Shown one piece after another: positions 1 to 9,280 of a stretch of 64,000 nucleotides of DNA. Numbering within the stretch: position 1 is the stretch's first letter; every line of letters starts with the position of its first letter. The stretch is taken from assembly GCF_019312595.1 (NCBI RefSeq), contig NZ_JAHWDQ010000003.1, positions 556,914-620,913 of the forward strand, in the 5' to 3' direction. The position numbers were made by a program, and so were the translations under genes. The DNA is from Zhongshania aquimaris (GTDB taxonomy: Bacteria > Pseudomonadota > Gammaproteobacteria > Pseudomonadales > Spongiibacteraceae). Below the pieces are notes generated by a model, which worked only from the letters and a program-made list of their open reading frames with translations, was not told where the DNA came from and did not search any database.

Positions 1-86
1 GCAAGCGCTGGAGTTACTGTCTCAACAAGACCACTCTGCCACTGAGCCAATTTGCAATGCAAACATGTTGCTTTGCAACGATATAT

Positions 87-162
87 TGGAGCGGGAAAGG
101 AGGCTCGAACTCCCGACCTCAACCTTGGCAAGGTTGCGCTCTACCAACTGAGCTATTCCCGC
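87..162 (-). tRNA. tRNA-Gly (GCC)
   Basis: Read on the minus strand this is a complete 76-base cloverleaf. The 7-bp acceptor stem pairs GCGGGAA with TTCCCGC, the D arm contains AGCTCAGTTGGTAGAGC, the anticodon loop carries GCC, the T arm contains GTTCGAGCC, and the CCA end is encoded. It lies downstream of pgsA, the same neighbourhood as glyW in enteric bacteria. It has its own strong promoter about 80 bases upstream. Confidence 0.96.
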
Positions 163-240
163 GTCGCACTATATCTGGATTTTTTGCTTGATCCCTCAAG
201 CCCGATTTACAACATTGAGCTGTGCTTCAGGAAGGCGCCT

Positions 241-268
241 ATTCTAGTCAGAGATAATTTCCTGTCAA
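241..268 (-). promoter_or_regulatory. Sigma-70 promoter of the tRNA-Gly transcript
   Basis: On the minus strand a perfect -35 TTGACA (263-268) and a -10 TAGAAT (241-246) are separated by 16 bases. They sit between the end of pgsA and the tRNA. The short distance to the tRNA and the near-consensus boxes suggest a strong stable-RNA promoter. A short hairpin (GCTTGA/TCAAGC, about 188-203) follows in the leader. Confidence 0.7.
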
Positions 269-298
269 GGAAAGTCGCTGATTTAACGTGTTTTTTTT

Positions 299-859
299 CT
301 AATTGCCGGCCGTATCGCGCAAATCTGGCCAAGCGGCATGAAGATAAATCACCATCGACCACAATGTGAGCACAGCGGCTGTATACAAGGTAATTATATT
401 GGCGTAATACAAATAGCCGTCGCTGTCAGGTGAGACCAGAAGCCAACCAAATATTGCCACCATCTGCGCAGAGGTTTTTACCTTACCTAAATACGATACC
501 GCTACGCTGGTGCGCTTACCAAGTTCTGCCATCCACTCCCGCAGCGCCGAAATAACTATCTCGCGACCAATAATAATAACAGCGGGAACGGTAAACCAAG
601 CGGCCTCGTAGCGCTCAATAAGCAGTGCCAAGGCAACCGCAACCATCAGCTTATCGGCAACCGGATCGAGAAATGCGCCCAGCGGCGTACTTTGGCCAAG
701 CTTTCTCGCCAAATAACCGTCTAGCCAATCAGTCGCCGCCGCCACCGCAAACACCGCCGCAGTTAAAAAATAGGTGTGCGCTTCGGGCCAATAGAACAAC
801 GCCACAAGAACCGGAATCAGTACGATCCGGAACAAGGTTAGGGAGTTGGGTATATTCAT
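299..859 (-). CDS. pgsA: CDP-diacylglycerol--glycerol-3-phosphate 3-phosphatidyltransferase
   Basis: This integral membrane enzyme makes phosphatidylglycerol phosphate, the committed step to phosphatidylglycerol and cardiolipin. The 186-residue length is normal for PgsA. The CDP-alcohol phosphotransferase motif DG-x2-AR-x8-G-x3-D-x3-D is intact at about residues 47-70 ([10 protein letters not shown] ... [10 protein letters not shown]). Several hydrophobic segments surround it (about 7-24, 30-43, 77-100, 150-170). The N-terminus [12 protein letters not shown] is typical of the family, which supports the start at 859. It follows uvrC in the conserved uvrY-uvrC-pgsA-tRNA-Gly order. Confidence 0.96.
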   Translation of the reverse strand: MNIPNSLTLFRIVLIPVLVALFYWPEAHTYFLTAAVFAVAAATDWLDGYLARKLGQSTPLGAFLDPVADKLMVAVALALLIERYEAAWFTVPAVIIIGREIVISALREWMAELGKRTSVAVSYLGKVKTSAQMVAIFGWLLVSPDSDGYLYYANIITLYTAAVLTLWSMVIYLHAAWPDLRDTAGN

Positions 860-901
860 ATTGCTCTCATTCGCTGGCGTAGCGCCTATTCTATTCGTTT
901 T

Positions 902-2779
902 CTAGGCGCTGCGCAGGCCTTCATGTATCTGCTGAGCGATTTTCTCGCTAATACCCGACACCCGTCGCAAATCTTCAACACTCGCCTGCCGCACGCCCTG
1001 CAGACCGCCAAAATGTCGCAGCAAGTCGCGGCGGCGCTTTGCGCCAACTCCGGGAATGGATTCCAGCGTCGATTGCCTGCGGGCTTTATCGCGCCGTGCT
1101 TTATGCCCGGTAATCGCGAAGCGGTGCGACTCGTCGCGAATATGTTGTATGAGATGCAGTGCCGGGCTATTGTCTGGCAAATTGATCTCGCGGCCATTGT
1201 CACCGCGGATAAGAACTTCCAGCCCTGCGCGGCGATCTGAACCCTTAGCGACGCCAACCATAAACAGGTCATCTATGCCCAGTTCGGCCATGACCTGTTT
1301 GGCCTGCGTTAGCTGCCCCTTACCACCGTCAATAAACAAAATATCGGGCTTGACGATCTCTCCCGCTTTTATCCGTTTGTAGCGCCGACTTAAAGCCTGA
1401 TGCATTGCCGCGTAATCGTCTCCGGCGGCAACACCGTCAATATTCATTTTGCGATAGTCCGATTTAAGCGGGCCGTTGCCGTCGAACACGACGCAGGACG
1501 CCACCGTCGCCTCACCGCTGCTGTGACTGATATCGAAACATTCCATGCGCTCGGGCTTATCATCTAATTCCAACACCGCCTGCAGCGCTTTAAAGCGCTT
1601 CAAGGTGCTCGCCGACGAGGCGAGGCGATTAACCAGATTTTGCTCTGCGGCGGTCAAGGCTAAACCCAACCACTTGGCGCGATGGCTGCGCACGCTGTGG
1701 CTGATACTGACCTGCCGCCCTGCCTGCTCGCTTAGGCCACCCGCCAACAGCGCTGCATCATCGAGGGCAATATTGGTAATTATCTCGCGTGGCATATCGG
1801 CGCCACCGGTGCCAATTAAATAATGTTGTGCAACAAAGGCCTCTAGCTGCGACACCAAGGGTTCTTCCAACTGGCTTTTTGGAAAATAGCTGCGGCTACC
1901 CAATACCCGCCCAGCGCGAACGCAAAGCAACTGTATACACACCGTTCCCGCATCCATCACACCGGCAACAATATCGATATCACCGGTTTCGCCTTCAATA
2001 CACTGGGTCGCTTGAACCTGTTGCAAGTAGGCAATCCGGTCCCGCAGATCGGCCGCTTTCTCAAACTCTAAAGCACTGGCATGGCGTTCCATGTCATCTG
2101 CTAAGGCTCTACTAACCTCACTGCTCTTGCCCTGCAAAAACATTTGCGTGTGATTGACATCAATGGCGTATTCTTCGTCGCTTACTGCGCTAACACAGGG
2201 GGCTGAGCAGCGGCCAATTTGATACTGCAGACAGGGCCTACTCCGGCCGCGATAATAACTGTCTTCGCACTGCCGAACGCGGAATACTTTCTGCAACCAG
2301 CTTAGGCTTTCACGAACCGCTGAGGCACTGGGATAGGGACCAAAATACATGCCCTTACCTTTCTTGCTGCCACGATGGATACTTAAACGCGGGTGTTTGT
2401 GGTCGGTACTTAAATAAATATAGGGATAAGACTTATCGTCCCGCAGCAGAATATTGTAAGGCGGTTTGTACTGTTTAATGAGGTTTTGCTCAAGCAGCAA
2501 GGCCTCGCGTTCACTGGCGGTGACCGTCACCTCAATCTCATGAATTCGCGACACCAAGGCCACAGTTTTAGAGGTGAGGCCGCTGGCCCGAAAATAACTA
2601 CTCAGGCGATTGCGCAGATTTTTGGCTTTGCCCACATAAAGCACGTCCGCCGCTGCATTGAGCATGACGTAAACACCGGCTTTAACGGTGACGTTTTTCA
2701 AGAAGGTTTTGGAATCAAACTCGGCGACGGCTGGCGCCGCGGAGTCAGCTCCCATACCTGTCTTACTTTCACTACTCAT
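902..2779 (-). CDS. uvrC: UvrABC excinuclease subunit C
   Basis: UvrC makes the dual incisions of nucleotide excision repair after UvrA/UvrB mark damage. All expected parts are present in 625 residues (family usual about 610): an N-terminal GIY-YIG nuclease (AGVYVMLNAAADVLYVGKAK, about 34-55), a Cys-containing central segment with a UvrB-binding UVR motif (about 215-250), an RNase H-like endonuclease domain (CFDISHSSGE) and C-terminal helix-hairpin-helix repeats (SIPGVGAKRRRDLL, VSGISEKIAQQI). The gene starts 19 bases after the response-regulator gene ends, in the classic uvrY/gacA-uvrC arrangement. Confidence 0.97.
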   Translation of the reverse strand: MSSESKTGMGADSAAPAVAEFDSKTFLKNVTVKAGVYVMLNAAADVLYVGKAKNLRNRLSSYFRASGLTSKTVALVSRIHEIEVTVTASEREALLLEQNLIKQYKPPYNILLRDDKSYPYIYLSTDHKHPRLSIHRGSKKGKGMYFGPYPSASAVRESLSWLQKVFRVRQCEDSYYRGRSRPCLQYQIGRCSAPCVSAVSDEEYAIDVNHTQMFLQGKSSEVSRALADDMERHASALEFEKAADLRDRIAYLQQVQATQCIEGETGDIDIVAGVMDAGTVCIQLLCVRAGRVLGSRSYFPKSQLEEPLVSQLEAFVAQHYLIGTGGADMPREIITNIALDDAALLAGGLSEQAGRQVSISHSVRSHRAKWLGLALTAAEQNLVNRLASSASTLKRFKALQAVLELDDKPERMECFDISHSSGEATVASCVVFDGNGPLKSDYRKMNIDGVAAGDDYAAMHQALSRRYKRIKAGEIVKPDILFIDGGKGQLTQAKQVMAELGIDDLFMVGVAKGSDRRAGLEVLIRGDNGREINLPDNSPALHLIQHIRDESHRFAITGHKARRDKARRQSTLESIPGVGAKRRRDLLRHFGGLQGVRQASVEDLRRVSGISEKIAQQIHEGLRSA

Positions 2780-2798
2780 AATAATTGCAAACTGCCCG

Positions 2799-3443
2799 CT
2801 ACGCGTCTGGTGAGTCGATCAGACCGTGGCGCATGGCCAATAAGGTCAACTCTACATCGCCGCTAATATCGAGTTTCTCGAATACTCGGTAACGGTAGCT
2901 ATTTACGGTTTTAGCGGAGATATGCAAATTATCAGCGATGTCTTGAACCTTATGACAGGTGGCAATCATTAGACTAATCTGCATTTCTCGCTCAGATAAA
3001 GATTCAAAGGGCGAGGCGTCATCACCGTTCAATTGCTTAAATGCCATAGTCTGGGCGACGCCGGGGCTCAAATAACGCTGGCCCCTGGCAACTTGCCGCA
3101 CCGCCAAGACCATCTCCTCTTCAGAGGCACCCTTGGTGACATAAGCCGACGCACCCGCCTTGAGGAGCAAGCTGGGCATGGGTTCTTGATCATAGGCACT
3201 GAGCGCAATGACCCGGGTGTCAGGGCAAAGAAGTTTTAATTTGCGCGTTGCTTCCAAACCACCAATACCTGGCATGCGCACATCCATTAACACAATATCG
3301 GGATTCAGGATGCGGCAGCTACTAATCACTTCTTCTCCACTGGCCGCCTGTGCGATAACCGAAATACCCTCGGCATCATCTAACATACGGACTATTCCGG
3401 TGCGCACCATGGCGTGGTCATCGGCGACTAACACTGTGATCAT
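2799..3443 (-). CDS. uvrY: GacA/UvrY-family response regulator
   Basis: This is a LuxR-type two-component response regulator. GacA/UvrY proteins are phosphorylated by the hybrid kinase GacS/BarA and activate small RNAs that titrate CsrA/RsmA. The receiver domain has the acidic pair in VLVADDH, the phospho-acceptor Asp in DIVLMDVRMPGIGG and the conserved Lys in YVTKGA. The C-terminal LuxR helix-turn-helix reads SEREMQISLMIA ... ISAKTVNSYRYRVFEKL. I chose ATG at 3443, which gives the family N-terminus MITVLVADDH and has GGGGAAG just upstream. An in-frame GTG at 3455 would add four residues. Its position directly before uvrC is characteristic of gacA/uvrY; the cognate kinase is not in the window. 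Confidence 0.92.
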   Translation of the reverse strand: MITVLVADDHAMVRTGIVRMLDDAEGISVIAQAASGEEVISSCRILNPDIVLMDVRMPGIGGLEATRKLKLLCPDTRVIALSAYDQEPMPSLLLKAGASAYVTKGASEEEMVLAVRQVARGQRYLSPGVAQTMAFKQLNGDDASPFESLSEREMQISLMIATCHKVQDIADNLHISAKTVNSYRYRVFEKLDISGDVELTLLAMRHGLIDSPDA

Positions 3444-3509
3444 GTACTTCCCCACATAGAATGAGCAAACGATACCATTCTGAACTAGGCCGAACCAGCC
3501 TGCCGTGGC

Positions 3510-4097
3510 TTATTTTAAAAGCTTTCGAAACGTTAAATTAATACGGCCGCCGCGAACGCCCTTGCGCACCGGCAACGCGTGCTGCCAATGCTGCTGGGTT
3601 GGCGGCAACATCAGTAAAAGAGAGCCGTCGGCCAAGCAAAGCTTTTGTACTTTGCTCTGCCCGACCTTGGGCTTTAAACAAAAGTCGCGCTCCGCACCGA
3701 GACTTATTGACGCGATACACGGAGATTCCCCCAGCTCAACTTCGTCGTCGCTGTGATAGCCCATACTGTCGTTGCCATCGCGATAGTAATTAAGCAGAGC
3801 GCAATTGAATTCAAAACCGGTATCAACGCGCAATTGATCTCGCACTATTTTTAGTGATGCCGGCCACGGCGACGTCGCATGACTCACGCCGCTGTATTGA
3901 TAACGTAGTCCGGGGTCTCCCACGAAATACACCAATCGCGGGGTCAGGTGCTCCCGTCCATAGACTTTTACGAGGGGCTGTTGCCAGGGAATCTGTTCAC
4001 ACAACTCAAGAAAAAGCCCCTGGGGGTCAGACAGGTAGTTGGCGTAATAATCCAAACCACCGCCCACCAAAGGAATATGTTGTAGGCCGGTGAACAT
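3510..4097 (-). CDS. AlkB-like 2-oxoglutarate/Fe(II) dioxygenase
   Basis: This is a predicted nucleic-acid oxidative demethylase that reverses alkyl lesions such as 1-methyladenine and 3-methylcytosine using Fe(II) and 2-oxoglutarate. Iron ligands are visible as H115 and D117 (GYHSDDE) and H173 (HWQHALP). R185 and R191 in GRINLTFRK match the 2-oxoglutarate anchor of the family. The N-C-x-L-x-N-x-Y-R-D-G-x-D-x-M block (98-113) is typical of the ALKBH2/3-like branch. At 195 residues it is compact but complete. It lies 12 bases downstream of murB and may be co-transcribed. The exact substrate cannot be read. Confidence 0.9.
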   Translation of the reverse strand: MFTGLQHIPLVGGGLDYYANYLSDPQGLFLELCEQIPWQQPLVKVYGREHLTPRLVYFVGDPGLRYQYSGVSHATSPWPASLKIVRDQLRVDTGFEFNCALLNYYRDGNDSMGYHSDDEVELGESPCIASISLGAERDFCLKPKVGQSKVQKLCLADGSLLLMLPPTQQHWQHALPVRKGVRGGRINLTFRKLLK

Positions 4098-4109
4098 TCC
4101 CGCTGCGCC

Positions 4110-5117
4110 TCAATAAACCCGAGGTTCAATGTCCAGTGTCACACCGTATTTACGCAACACATCGGCTTGAATCCGGGCGGCAAACCCGAGGATATCGCGG
4201 CCACTGCAGGCGTCGTAATTGACGACAACAATCGCCTGCTTAGGGTGAATACCCACGCCGCCCTCGCGCCGCCCCTTCCATCCTGACTGATCTACCAACC
4301 ATGCGGCAGCAAGCTTGACCTGTCCGTTAGACATGGGCCAGTGCGCCAAGCCTGGGTACTGTCCAAGCAGCTCAGTCGCTTTTTCTGCAGAGATAAGCGG
4401 GTTTTTAAAAAAACTTCCGGCATTGGGCTCGCGTCGATAATCCGGCAACTTTGCAGCGCGGATCGCAGCCACGTGTTCAGCAATTTGCTGAGGAGACACT
4501 TGTTCAGGATCGCTCAACTCAGCGCGAAGCGCGGGGTACGACACCTCTGGATGCGCTATTGCGCTCAAGCGCAGGCACACCGACGTAATAATAAAAAGAT
4601 CTTTAAGCTCGTGTTTAAAAATACTGTCGCGGTAACTGAGCTGGCATTGCTCGGCGCTCAAGGTGCGCAGCTGCGATTGTTCGCAATCCCAGCCCGTGAC
4701 CGACTCAAGTACCTTGGACAACTCAACACCGTAGGCGCCAATGTTCTGGATTGGCGCGGCGCCGACAGAACCCGGAATGGCAATCAGGTTTTCTAGGCCG
4801 TAGTAGCCCTGCGCAATACAATAGCAAACCAATTCATGCCAGTTTTCGCCCGCCGCGGCCGTCACTAGCCGTTCGTCACCACGCTCACTGCACTCGACAC
4901 CGCGCAATGCCAAGCGGACTACTAAGCCATCAATATCGCCGGTCAACACGACATTGCTACCACCACCCAACACCACCGGTGCCTTATTGCGCTGACGGGA
5001 AAACGCCAAGGCCTCCTGCAGCTCATCAAGTGTTGTGACTTCAACAAAGTAAGCTGCTCTCGCCGGCACCGCCAAGGTATTAAAACCTGCGAGATCGACA
5101 TTCTGCATTATATTCAC
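4110..5117 (-). CDS. murB: UDP-N-acetylenolpyruvoylglucosamine reductase
   Basis: MurB reduces UDP-GlcNAc-enolpyruvate to UDP-MurNAc with NADPH and FAD in the cytoplasmic phase of peptidoglycan synthesis. The FAD-binding segment VVLGGGSNVVL and the catalytic region YRREPNAGSFFKNP, with the serine that protonates the product, are intact. The long C-terminal domain (KLAAAWLVDQSGWKGRREGGVGIHPKQA) marks the E. coli-type (type I) enzyme, with a normal length near 335. The first possible start is GTG at 5117, overlapping the preceding stop. ATG at 5108 is an equally plausible start, coupled to the phosphatase gene. Confidence 0.96.
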   Translation of the reverse strand: MNIMQNVDLAGFNTLAVPARAAYFVEVTTLDELQEALAFSRQRNKAPVVLGGGSNVVLTGDIDGLVVRLALRGVECSERGDERLVTAAAGENWHELVCYCIAQGYYGLENLIAIPGSVGAAPIQNIGAYGVELSKVLESVTGWDCEQSQLRTLSAEQCQLSYRDSIFKHELKDLFIITSVCLRLSAIAHPEVSYPALRAELSDPEQVSPQQIAEHVAAIRAAKLPDYRREPNAGSFFKNPLISAEKATELLGQYPGLAHWPMSNGQVKLAAAWLVDQSGWKGRREGGVGIHPKQAIVVVNYDACSGRDILGFAARIQADVLRKYGVTLDIEPRVY

Positions 5118-5599
5118 TGACTAAACTCTCCGGTCGCGCGGATTGTCGCGAGCAAGCCCCGCGCACCATCTTCAACCAGTTCTAACACGGTTTCAAAACC
5201 ATCTTGCTCTCCGTAATACGGGTCAGGCACTTCCCGCTGCCAAGAGGATTCCGCAAAATCGAGAAACAGCGATACATGACAGTTGGTTTTATCCCCCGCC
5301 ATTGCGCGCAGGTCTTTTAAATTACTTTTATCCATAGCCAAGACGTAGTCAAAATCGTCAAAGTCCGCACTAGTGACCTGACGCGCTCGCAAACTCGATA
5401 AATCATAGCCCCGTGACTGCGCTGCGCGCTGGGTGCGTTCATCCGGTCCGCGACCAATATGCCAGTCGCCGGTGCCCGCGGAGTCTATTTGTATTTGCTC
5501 TTGCAGGCCGGCGTCTGCCACTAACTTTTGAAATACACCATGGGCGGTTGGCGAGCGACATATATTGCCAAGGCATACAAATAAAACCTTTACTGTCAT
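5114..5599 (-). CDS. Low-molecular-weight protein-tyrosine phosphatase
   Basis: This is a cytosolic phosphatase of the arsenate-reductase-like LMW-PTP fold. The P-loop C9-LGNIC-R15-S follows VLFV at the N-terminus, and the general-acid Asp is in the DPYYG motif near residue 126. At 161 residues it is of normal family length. It overlaps kdsB by 4 bases (ATGA) and abuts murB, so the three are probably translationally coupled; Pseudomonas has the same order. Some relatives dephosphorylate bacterial tyrosine kinases in capsule export. No such kinase is visible here, so the substrate is unknown. Confidence 0.94.
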   Translation of the reverse strand: MTVKVLFVCLGNICRSPTAHGVFQKLVADAGLQEQIQIDSAGTGDWHIGRGPDERTQRAAQSRGYDLSSLRARQVTSADFDDFDYVLAMDKSNLKDLRAMAGDKTNCHVSLFLDFAESSWQREVPDPYYGEQDGFETVLELVEDGARGLLATIRATGEFSQ

Positions 5600-6375
5600 G
5601 CGCCTTTACCCATTAAAAATGCACGCACCGCATTTAGGTCTGCCTCGGTATCGACGCCGCCGGGAATATCTACACAGGCTAGTTCGATATGAATGCGCAC
5701 GCCGTTTTCCATCGCCCGCAATTGCTCTAGCTTTTCAACTCGCTCCAAAACCCCCATTGGCCAGGTCACAAATTGATGCAGAAAGCCTACCCGATAGGCG
5801 TAAATACCAATGTGGCGCAAGAACGGCGCACCCGCTGGCAGCTCGCCCTCCTGAAATAAACCGGCACTGGCCCACTCATCGCGACACCAGGGCATGGGGG
5901 CACGACTAAAATACAGCGCGAATCCGGCTAAATCGCTAACTGCTTTCACCGCATTGGGATTAAATACTGTGGCTTTATCGTGAATGGCTTCGGCGAGCGT
6001 GGCGATACCCGCCTGTGAATTTAGCGCGAGGTTATTTGCCACTTGCGCAATAGCCTCGCGGGGAATTAACGGCTCATCACCCTGCACATTGACGACAATT
6101 TCATCGTCTGCAAGGCCAAGCTTGGCCACCACTTCCTGCAGCCTATCGGTGCCAGATTCATGGCTCGCCAAGGTCATGACCACGTCCGCACCAAAAGCCT
6201 GGCAGGCATCAAACACGCGCTGATCTTCCGTGGCTATCACTACCCGAGCAGCGTCGCTCTCTCTCGCCCGCTCCCAAACGTGTTGAATCATCGGTTTACC
6301 GGCAATATCCATTAAGGGCTTGCCAGGTAAGCGGCTAGATGCAAAGCGAGCGGGAATAATGACGGTGTAGGACAT
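5596..6375 (-). CDS. kdsB: 3-deoxy-manno-octulosonate cytidylyltransferase
   Basis: KdsB activates Kdo as CMP-Kdo for attachment to lipid A. The N-terminus [21 protein letters not shown] is the nucleotide-binding signature. The sugar-nucleotide motif NVQGDEPLI (about residues 97-105), the HIGIYAYR block and the FSRAPMPW block follow in the expected order. The length of 259 is slightly above the usual 245-255 and ends within the normal C-terminal helix ([14 protein letters not shown]). It lies just downstream of lpxK. The small Trm112-like gene often found between lpxK and kdsB is absent, because only 79 bases separate them. Confidence 0.96.
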   Translation of the reverse strand: MSYTVIIPARFASSRLPGKPLMDIAGKPMIQHVWERARESDAARVVIATEDQRVFDACQAFGADVVMTLASHESGTDRLQEVVAKLGLADDEIVVNVQGDEPLIPREAIAQVANNLALNSQAGIATLAEAIHDKATVFNPNAVKAVSDLAGFALYFSRAPMPWCRDEWASAGLFQEGELPAGAPFLRHIGIYAYRVGFLHQFVTWPMGVLERVEKLEQLRAMENGVRIHIELACVDIPGGVDTEADLNAVRAFLMGKGA

Positions 6376-6454
6376 ACAAACTCCGAAGGAATCAGGGTGC
6401 TATTTATTAAGGGTACAAGGTATTACAGGCAGAATTATAGAGCATTGGCTTTCA

Positions 6455-7450
6455 TTATGAGCGAGGCAGTCGCTCAAGCAAGCTAGAAAACGCCAGGTAA
6501 AAAGCGTCGTCAATATCAGCGTCTACCGGCAGCATCCAGGTATTTTTCAGCGTAAATCGCGCGCATTTTACCGCGTCCTTCTCGGTCATGATCACCGCAA
6601 AGTCATCGGCGAATTGCAGGTCCGACTCGCTATAAATATGGTGGTCCGCAAAGGGATGTTCGATAACATCAAAGCCCTTGCTGCGCAGGGCGTCAAAAAA
6701 ACGCGAGGGGTTGCCAATACCGGCCACCGCGTGAACTCGGCGCGAGGTCTGCGGCCAATCAGTCAAGCAGCGAGATTCACCGCTGTTTTCACCGCTACTT
6801 ATGTTAACCGCGGTATCACCCGCCAACAACATAGTGTGACCGGAGAGCGACGCACTGCCGCCATTTACTACCGTCAGATCAACGCTGCTCGCTCTACTGA
6901 CTGGTTCTCGCAAAGGGCCAACGGGGAGGCAGTATCCATTGCCAAAACCACGTTGGCCATCTACCAATAGCACTTCGATATCGCGCGCCAATCGATAATG
7001 CTGCAAGCCGTCGTCGCTAATAATTAAATTGCAGTTGTACTGTTCAACCAATAATTTTGCCGCCGCAACCCGATCAGGCGCTACCACCACCGGCAAACCA
7101 CTGCGGCGCGCAATCAAACACGGCTCGTCGCCGGCAATACCGGGCTCGGTATTTGACTCTAATTTAAAAGGGTAATGCGGCGCGCGACCGCCGTAGCCAC
7201 GACTAACAATACCAACGCGATAAGCACGATCGCGGCAAAAGTTCGCCAAGGCCAACACCACCGGCGTTTTACCACTGCCGCCGACACTGATATTCCCGAC
7301 CACAATCACCGGCGCGCCGCAGGATTGTGGCGTAATCAGTTTGCGACGCAGTGCCGCGACGAAGCGAAACAAAAACGTCAGGGGTAGTAGCAGTAACAGC
7401 CAACCTGGACGCCCATACCAAGCGGCGTTAATCCGCTGTTCTAAGGACAT
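6455..7450 (-). CDS. lpxK: Tetraacyldisaccharide 4'-kinase
   Basis: LpxK phosphorylates the 4' position of the tetraacyldisaccharide lipid A precursor at the inner membrane. A hydrophobic N-terminal anchor (PGWLLLLLPLTFLFRFVAAL, about 15-34) precedes the P-loop VGNISVGGSGKTPV (about 52-65). The family segments SRGYGG, GDEP and DDGLQHYRLARD follow, the last carrying catalytic and binding residues. Length 331 is normal. Its start codon overlaps the stop of msbA (TAATG), so the two are coupled. MsbA flips the product line's lipid A core across the membrane. Confidence 0.96.
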   Translation of the reverse strand: MSLEQRINAAWYGRPGWLLLLLPLTFLFRFVAALRRKLITPQSCGAPVIVVGNISVGGSGKTPVVLALANFCRDRAYRVGIVSRGYGGRAPHYPFKLESNTEPGIAGDEPCLIARRSGLPVVVAPDRVAAAKLLVEQYNCNLIISDDGLQHYRLARDIEVLLVDGQRGFGNGYCLPVGPLREPVSRASSVDLTVVNGGSASLSGHTMLLAGDTAVNISSGENSGESRCLTDWPQTSRRVHAVAGIGNPSRFFDALRSKGFDVIEHPFADHHIYSESDLQFADDFAVIMTEKDAVKCARFTLKNTWMLPVDADIDDAFYLAFSSLLERLPRS

Positions 7451-9252
7451 TACTGCTCCTCAAAATTCTTATTGTACAGCTGGGCATAGCGTTTATTGAG
7501 GGCGATTAACTCGGCGTGACTGCCCTGCTCCATAACTTGTCCCGCTTCCATCACAACAATTTTATCGGCACTTTCAATGGTCGAAAGGCGATGGGCAATC
7601 ACTATGGTTGTGCGGCCTTTCATCACCTCTTCCATGGCTTGCTGAATATGATTTTCTGCGCGATTATCCAGCGCAGAGGTCGCCTCATCTAAAATCAATA
7701 TCGGCGCATCTTTCAGAAAGGCTCTGGCAATCGCCAAACGCTGGCGTTGACCACCAGACAACATCACGCCGTCTTCGCCTATCATGGTATCTAAACCATT
7801 GGGCAACTGGTCAATGAACTCTATCGCATGTGCTGCTTCGGCTGCGGCGCGCACTTTTTCCCGCGACGCTCCCGCCATTTTTCCGTAGGCAATATTATTA
7901 AATATGGTGTCGTTAAACAGCGTGACCTGCTGGGTAACCAGGGCCATTTTATCGCGCAAATTTTCTAAGGTGTATTCGCGAACGTCCACGCCGTCTAACA
8001 AAATCTCGCCTTCGCTGTGGTCGTAGAACCGTGAAATAAGGCTAACCAAAGTCGATTTACCCGAACCGGACAAACCCACCAGTGCCAAAGATTGTCCAGC
8101 TCCTACATTAAGACTCACATTGCGCAGTACTTTATCGCTGCCCTCGGCGTAAGCAAAACTCAAATCTTTAATTTCAATATTGCCATTTGTGGTATCGGTC
8201 ACATACGTGCCGGTATCTTTTTCTTGATCGGCATCGATGAATTCAAAAATATCCTGCGCCGCCGCCAAACCTTTTTGAATGGTACTGCTAACGTCCGCCA
8301 ACTGACGCATGGGTTTTGGTAAGAAAAGTGCCGCAGATAAATAGGCTACAAATGCCCCCGGCGACATCTCGCCGCCGAGCCCCAAAGCAATCCATACCAA
8401 TACGCCCGTTGCCAGTACCACAGGAAACTGAATCACTGAAGGGCTAATGGCATTGTAGTACGCCATTTTAATATTTTGCGATCGGTTGCGGGAGCTGGCT
8501 TCTTCGAAGCGTTTCTGTTCGTATTTCACACCATCATATAAACGTATTTCACGGTAGGCACCAATTGACTCATTGGTTACTTGGTTGACGTCACCCATCG
8601 CGTTTTGAATACTTTTACTGATCTTGCGAAAACGTTTTCCCACCCAGTAAACAATCACCGCAATGATTGGCATGGCAAGGAAAAACACCATGGTGAGTTT
8701 CCAATTGCTGTACAGCAAAAACATGATAAGACCGATAGCAAAAGTCCCTTCGCGCAACACCACCTTAGTCGCGTTCACGGCGGCGCCGGTGACCTGCTCG
8801 ACGTTAAAGGTGATTTTAGAAATCATCATGCCGGTGGAGTTATGGTCGTAATAGGAACTCGGCATATAAAGCATTTTTTGAAAAAGCTGACAGCGCAAAT
8901 TGTGGACTAAACTGTGCGAAACAATTGAGATAAAGTAGTTCCCGGCAAAATAGCCTAGTCCGCGAACAACCCCGAGCACGACCATCATCAACACGATCCA
9001 GAGTCGCGCATCGGTAAGCACAAAGTTTTCACCGCCTAGCATCCACATAAATTTGGCAGATAAACCACCTTCGCCAGGTGTCATATTGCCGCCGATATAA
9101 TCGACAATAAGCTGCATCATGTCAGCGAGTAATACCTGCACGCCGGAGAAAAGCGAGAAGCCCAATACACTCAATAAAAACATCGCCCACATTGGCAATA
9201 TATATTTTATTAGGCGGCTGTAAATGACGAGATCTGATTGATCTTTGCTCAT
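7450..9252 (-). CDS. msbA: Lipid A export ATP-binding/permease protein MsbA
   Basis: This half-size ABC exporter flips core-lipid A across the inner membrane. It has six predicted transmembrane helices in residues 1-320 and a C-terminal ATPase domain. That domain shows Walker A (GLSGSGKST), signature (LSGGQRQR), Walker B (LILDEATSALD) and the switch His (IAHRLST). Length 600 is within the normal MsbA range. In Pseudomonas msbA is elsewhere; here it sits between exbD and lpxK, keeping kinase and flippase genes together as in enteric bacteria. Confidence 0.94.
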   Translation of the reverse strand: MSKDQSDLVIYSRLIKYILPMWAMFLLSVLGFSLFSGVQVLLADMMQLIVDYIGGNMTPGEGGLSAKFMWMLGGENFVLTDARLWIVLMMVVLGVVRGLGYFAGNYFISIVSHSLVHNLRCQLFQKMLYMPSSYYDHNSTGMMISKITFNVEQVTGAAVNATKVVLREGTFAIGLIMFLLYSNWKLTMVFFLAMPIIAVIVYWVGKRFRKISKSIQNAMGDVNQVTNESIGAYREIRLYDGVKYEQKRFEEASSRNRSQNIKMAYYNAISPSVIQFPVVLATGVLVWIALGLGGEMSPGAFVAYLSAALFLPKPMRQLADVSSTIQKGLAAAQDIFEFIDADQEKDTGTYVTDTTNGNIEIKDLSFAYAEGSDKVLRNVSLNVGAGQSLALVGLSGSGKSTLVSLISRFYDHSEGEILLDGVDVREYTLENLRDKMALVTQQVTLFNDTIFNNIAYGKMAGASREKVRAAAEAAHAIEFIDQLPNGLDTMIGEDGVMLSGGQRQRLAIARAFLKDAPILILDEATSALDNRAENHIQQAMEEVMKGRTTIVIAHRLSTIESADKIVVMEAGQVMEQGSHAELIALNKRYAQLYNKNFEEQ

Positions 9253-9280
9253 AGTGCTAGGCGTTTCCTAATACTTGTAA

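Noticed and set aside
1..57. tRNA-like sequence on the minus strand (GGCTCAGTGGCAGAGTGG followed by a loop with GTT)
   Set aside because: The D-arm resembles a tRNA, but the anticodon stem has a mismatch, no acceptor stem could be matched and the rest lies outside the window. It may be a degenerate tRNA downstream of tRNA-Gly, but it cannot be called.
188..203. Hairpin GCTTGA/TCAAGC as a terminator after pgsA
   Set aside because: For minus-strand transcription the run after the stem is A, not U, and it lies in the tRNA leader downstream of its promoter.
886..1272. Minus-strand frame within uvrC and a plus-strand frame at 923-1240
   Set aside because: Both lie within the HhH-coding end of uvrC and show no domain or start signal.
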